A DNA stretch of 64,000 nucleotides from SABI01 sp963663665 (lineage in GTDB: Bacteria; Spirochaetota; Spirochaetia; Sphaerochaetales; Sphaerochaetaceae), in contig CAXXKP010000001.1 of NCBI GenBank assembly GCA_963663665.2, forward strand, positions 682,001-746,000, written 5' to 3'. The notes beneath the pieces are model-generated. The model did no database searches. It saw only the letters and a list, made by a program, of their open reading frames with translations, and was not told where the DNA came from. Positions 63,729-64,000 of this stretch are shown in pieces (within the stretch, counting starts at the first letter, position 1; the number at the start of each line of letters is the position of its first letter). The translations under genes and the position numbers were made by a program.

Positions 63729-64000
63729 TCATTTCATCGATTTAACACTTAATCCTTTAATGCCAAGTTCAGGAAATTGTGCATGGACTCTAGCAAGAAT
63801 TTGTTTTTTTTTCATAAGAATAATATTAGACCAGGCAGGATGATCAGTTTCAATAATTAAAGTGGTATTCCGTATTTCATATATTTTTGCATGAGGAGCA
63901 ATATCTGGACCTACAATTTCTATCCATTCTCTCATCATTTGAGCAAGATTATTATCAACATCAATATGCAACCTAGAAAGAAGAATATCTAGTAAATCTT
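63729..64000 (-). CDS. DUF721/DciA-like protein, 5' end beyond the window
   Basis: About 90 residues are visible, open to the right edge with no stop; the earliest internal start is TTG 63971, but family-like residues (DLLDILLSRLHID) continue upstream of it. The core WIEIVGPDIAPHAKIYEI and TLIIETDHPAWSNIILMKKKQIL matches DUF721, which includes DciA, the replicative-helicase loader or regulator. In other spirochaetes this gene follows recF near dnaA, so dnaA-dnaN-recF may lie just beyond the right edge. Confidence 0.85.
   Translation of the reverse strand, partial: DLLDILLSRLHIDVDNNLAQMMREWIEIVGPDIAPHAKIYEIRNTTLIIETDHPAWSNIILMKKKQILARVHAQFPELGIKGLSVKSMK

Noticed and set aside
1..64000. CRISPR arrays, tRNA genes, insertion sequences, prophage or toxin-antitoxin pairs
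   Set aside because: No regularly spaced repeats, cloverleaf-like sequences, transposases or phage genes were recognised in any intergenic region.

Overview
The window is AT-rich bacterial chromosome, most likely from a spirochaete (Spirochaetota, perhaps near Sphaerochaetaceae). That placement is inferred from four things. Both sugar-binding proteins have mature N-termini beginning AGGQ(K/Q)E. MurA carries Asp instead of the usual active-site Cys, as in Borrelia. The right edge has the chromosomal-core order DUF721-rpmH-rnpA-yidC-jag-metK. Carbohydrate importers, LacI, ROK and RpiR regulators and glycosidases are abundant. I saw no tRNA, rRNA, CRISPR array, insertion sequence or prophage gene.

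Layout. (1) 1-8.5 kb: a minus-strand sugar operon (binding protein, two permeases, GH63-like hydrolase, GH2 beta-galactosidase cut by the left edge). It is divergent from a LacI repressor and an EamA transporter, with palindromic operators between them. (2) 8.6-18.6 kb: amino-acid and one-carbon metabolism: L-serine dehydratase, a lipoprotein, a fused DAHP synthase/prephenate dehydratase, endonuclease III, metF-metH and pth. (3) 18.6-26.5 kb: a catabolic locus with a TRAP transporter, SDR dehydrogenase, split transketolase, RpiR regulator and a divergent 2-hydroxyacid dehydrogenase. (4) 26.8-32.2 kb: an unusual 1120-aa GH13 protein and two membrane proteins. (5) 32.6-40.6 kb: gpmI, aminopeptidase P, lgt, a CtpA-type protease, rsmE and a reduced sigma-54 activator. 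(6) 40.6-51.2 kb: a long plus-strand operon: GH57-like protein, phosphohexomutase, sugar ABC importer, amidohydrolase, cysteine desulfidase-like Fe-S enzyme, EamA transporter and ROK regulator. A strong promoter overlaps a 13+13 bp palindrome at its head. (7) 51.3-56.3 kb: a TetR-controlled export module (RND transporter, LolA-like protein, outer-membrane barrel), with identical operator sites before tetR and before the RND gene. (8) 56.3-57.0 kb: a 640-bp AT-rich gap with DnaA-box-like repeats. (9) 57-64 kb: murA, a PfkB kinase, and metK-jag-yidC-rnpA-rpmH-DUF721.

How the genes work together. Regions 1, 3 and 6 are complete uptake-plus-catabolism units, each with its own regulator. Neither ABC importer encodes its ATPase, so a shared CUT1 ATPase must lie elsewhere. 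Both ABC operons have stem-loops between the binding-protein and permease genes, which would allow excess binding protein to be made. gpmI and serine dehydratase connect sugar and serine use to pyruvate. metF, metH and metK cover the methyl/SAM cycle. The most unusual items are the DAHPS-PDT fusion, the TRAP/split-transketolase locus, the nine-gene GH57-to-ROK operon, the sigma-54 activator without a DNA-binding domain, and the DnaA-box cluster about 7 kb from rpmH.
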